This document shows, in pieces, positions 62,739 to 64,000 of a stretch of 64,000 bases of DNA. Every line of letters begins with the position of its first letter. Positions within the stretch are counted from its first letter, which is position 1. The notes beneath the pieces were generated by a model. It did not search any database, had not been told where the DNA came from, and worked only from the letters and a program-made list of their open reading frames with translations. The position numbers and the translations under genes were made by a program. The stretch comes from Microbacterium salsuginis (lineage in GTDB: Bacteria > Actinomycetota > Actinomycetes > Actinomycetales > Microbacteriaceae): contig NZ_JABACI010000005.1 of NCBI RefSeq assembly GCF_012524205.1, positions 310,001 through 374,000 on the forward strand, given 5' to 3'.

Positions 62739-63922
62739 ACACGCAGCAGCCCGGCGCCCCGGCGCCCCTGCCCGAGTTGAGTGCACAGCGCGTCGACGAG
62801 ATCGAAGAAGCGCTGTTCGCCGACATCGCCCGCGAGCGGGACGCCGCCACCGCACGCCGTGCCCGCCGCGGGCGGCTCTGGCTGGCCGGCGGCGCCGCCG
62901 CGGCCGTCATCGCCGTGGCCGCCATCATCGCGCCGAGCATCGGGCCACTCGTGTCGGGATCCGGTGGCACCGCCGACAACTCGGCGATCGCGCCGGCGGA
63001 CGAGTTCGGCGGAGCGGAAGGCGGCGTCGCCGACTCCCCCATCGAGATGCAGGCGCCGGACGCATCGACGGAGTCCTCTGACTCCTCGGCGCGTGACAGT
63101 TCTCTCGACGACGGCACGGCCGACCGCGACATCATCACGACCGCCTCCGCGTCGGTGACGGTGGACGACGTCGAGGCCGCCGCCAGGGCGATCAGCGACG
63201 CCGCGATCGCACGGGGCGGCTACGTCGAGTCGATGAACCTCAGCGCGGACGGCGCACCGTCCTCCGCGGTCGATCCGTCCAGCGGGGTCGTCTACGACAC
63301 GATGCCGTACCCGTACCCGCAGCCGCCGGGCAACACGTGGATCACGGTGCGCGTGCCGTCAGACCAGCTCACCGGCCTCGTCGACGAGCTCGCCGAGGTC
63401 GGCGACGTCACCGCATCCTCCGTGAACCGGCAGGACGTCACCGAGCAGACAGTCGATCTCGCCGCGAGGATCGAGGCGGCGCAGGCATCCGTGGACCGGC
63501 TGACGTCGCTCATGGCGCAGGCTGAGAGCGTCGCCGATCTGATCGCCGCGGAGTCGGCGCTCTCGGAGCGCCAGGCATTGCTGGAGTCGTACCAGCAGCA
63601 GCTCGAGATGCTCGAGACCCAGGTGGCGATGTCGACCCTGACCGTGACGCTGGCCCCAGAGATCGAAACCGTGACGGCCGACCCGGCGGGATTCGGCGAC
63701 GGGCTGGTCGCCGGCTGGAACGGGCTGGTCGCGACGCTCAACGGCATCGTGGTGGCGCTCGGGTTCCTTCTGCCCTGGCTCGCCGTCGCCGCCGTCGTGG
63801 TGCTCATCGTGTGGGGCATCGTCCGCGCGGTGCGCCGCCGGCGCCGGCGGAGGACGGATGCCGCAGCCCGGCCCGCGGCGGGCTCCCCTCGGCCGGAGGC
63901 TCCGGCGGACGCGCCCGAATGA
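62735..63922 (+). CDS. DUF4349 membrane protein, probable partner of the sigma factor
   Basis: The 395-residue protein has a cytoplasmic N-terminus (1-48) and a transmembrane helix (about 49-70). An extracytoplasmic acidic/Ser-rich linker and a DUF4349 region follow (about 130-320: DRDIITTASASVTVDDVEAAARAISDAAIARGGYVESMN … a coiled coil … MSTLTVTL). A second helix (about 340-365) leads to an Arg-rich cytoplasmic tail. Coupling to the sigma gene by ATGA suggests a membrane-bound anti-sigma role, with the short N-terminus holding the sigma factor; that is inference. Confidence 0.85.
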   Translation: MNTQQPGAPAPLPELSAQRVDEIEEALFADIARERDAATARRARRGRLWLAGGAAAAVIAVAAIIAPSIGPLVSGSGGTADNSAIAPADEFGGAEGGVADSPIEMQAPDASTESSDSSARDSSLDDGTADRDIITTASASVTVDDVEAAARAISDAAIARGGYVESMNLSADGAPSSAVDPSSGVVYDTMPYPYPQPPGNTWITVRVPSDQLTGLVDELAEVGDVTASSVNRQDVTEQTVDLAARIEAAQASVDRLTSLMAQAESVADLIAAESALSERQALLESYQQQLEMLETQVAMSTLTVTLAPEIETVTADPAGFGDGLVAGWNGLVATLNGIVVALGFLLPWLAVAAVVVLIVWGIVRAVRRRRRRRTDAAARPAAGSPRPEAPADAPE

Positions 63923-63954
63923 TCCGCACGGGGCGCCGTCGATAGTGTGGGAGG

Positions 63955-64000
63955 GTGCCCCGCAGCAGATTTCCGCAATCGGTCTATGGAACCGGTGAAG
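63955..64000 (+). CDS. Start of a DUF202-like membrane protein gene (cut by window edge)
   Basis: From a GTG at 63955 the codons read M-P-R-S-R-F-P-Q-S-V-Y-G-T-G-E. This resembles the start of small YidH/DUF202 proteins (…SVYGTGEEPDPRFSLANERT…). TAGTGT (63943-63948) ends exactly 6 nt before the GTG. Only 15 codons are visible. Confidence 0.5.
   Translation, partial: MPRSRFPQSVYGTGE

Overview
The window is high-GC actinobacterial DNA. Gene order, GTG/TTG starts, actinobacterial families (DUF2469, DUF3515, DUF2004, khpA next to rpsP) and many leaderless start signals point to Microbacteriaceae, most likely Microbacterium or a close relative. It is dense chromosomal backbone with about 55 genes. 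I see no tRNA, rRNA, CRISPR array, insertion sequence or prophage.

Layout. 1-2.3 kb: the pyrH-tsf-rpsB translation operon read leftward (pyrH cut by the window edge). 2.4-13.4 kb: an M23-type exported protein, xerC, an unusual two-gene exported unit (3976-6943) whose large protein has an aerolysin-like C-terminal region, then dprA-yifB-yraN, a DUF2469 gene, rnhB-lepB, rplS and a membrane protein. 13.5-16.5 kb: map and glgX. 16.7-28.2 kb: nitrate assimilation, with nirB-nirD-cobA-hemD/winged-helix, a NarK transporter, and a 1382-residue fusion of molybdenum nitrate reductase to a flavodoxin/FAD/NAD(P)H reductase. The tRNA methyltransferase gene trmD sits inside this cluster, cut off from rimM-khpA-rpsP (28.3-29.7 kb) and from rplS (12.4 kb). 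29.9-41.8 kb: a YbdK-type ligase, ffh, a TetR-glyoxalase fusion, lipB-lipA, a DUF2004 gene, ftsY, an alpha/beta hydrolase and smc. 42.0-44.8 kb: a 39-codon ORF with a perfect Shine-Dalgarno, an 85-residue basic protein and two tandem double-GNAT proteins. 44.8-50.0 kb: mutM, rnc, rpmF, yceD, coaD, recG. 50.1-60.8 kb: a lipoprotein, rsmD, a serine hydrolase, thiL, a DUF3515 lipoprotein, ddl, gpsA, plsC, murA, leuD, leuC. 60.8-64.0 kb: terC behind a probable yybP-ykoY (manganese) riboswitch, an ECF-like sigma factor coupled to a DUF4349 membrane protein, and the start of a DUF202-like gene.

How the parts work together. The nitrate genes form one pathway. NarK imports nitrate, the fused reductase makes nitrite using NAD(P)H electrons through its own flavin domains, NirBD makes ammonium, and CobA and HemD supply siroheme precursors for NirB. 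All three transcription units carry the same upstream element (GTNAY-N18-GAAAC), and nirB and narK also share an identical -10 hexamer at identical spacing. Two RNA-level switches are visible: a leucine-rich leader peptide in front of leuCD, and the riboswitch in front of terC. Many genes have a TANNNT box exactly 6-7 nt before the start codon, the signature of leaderless mRNA.
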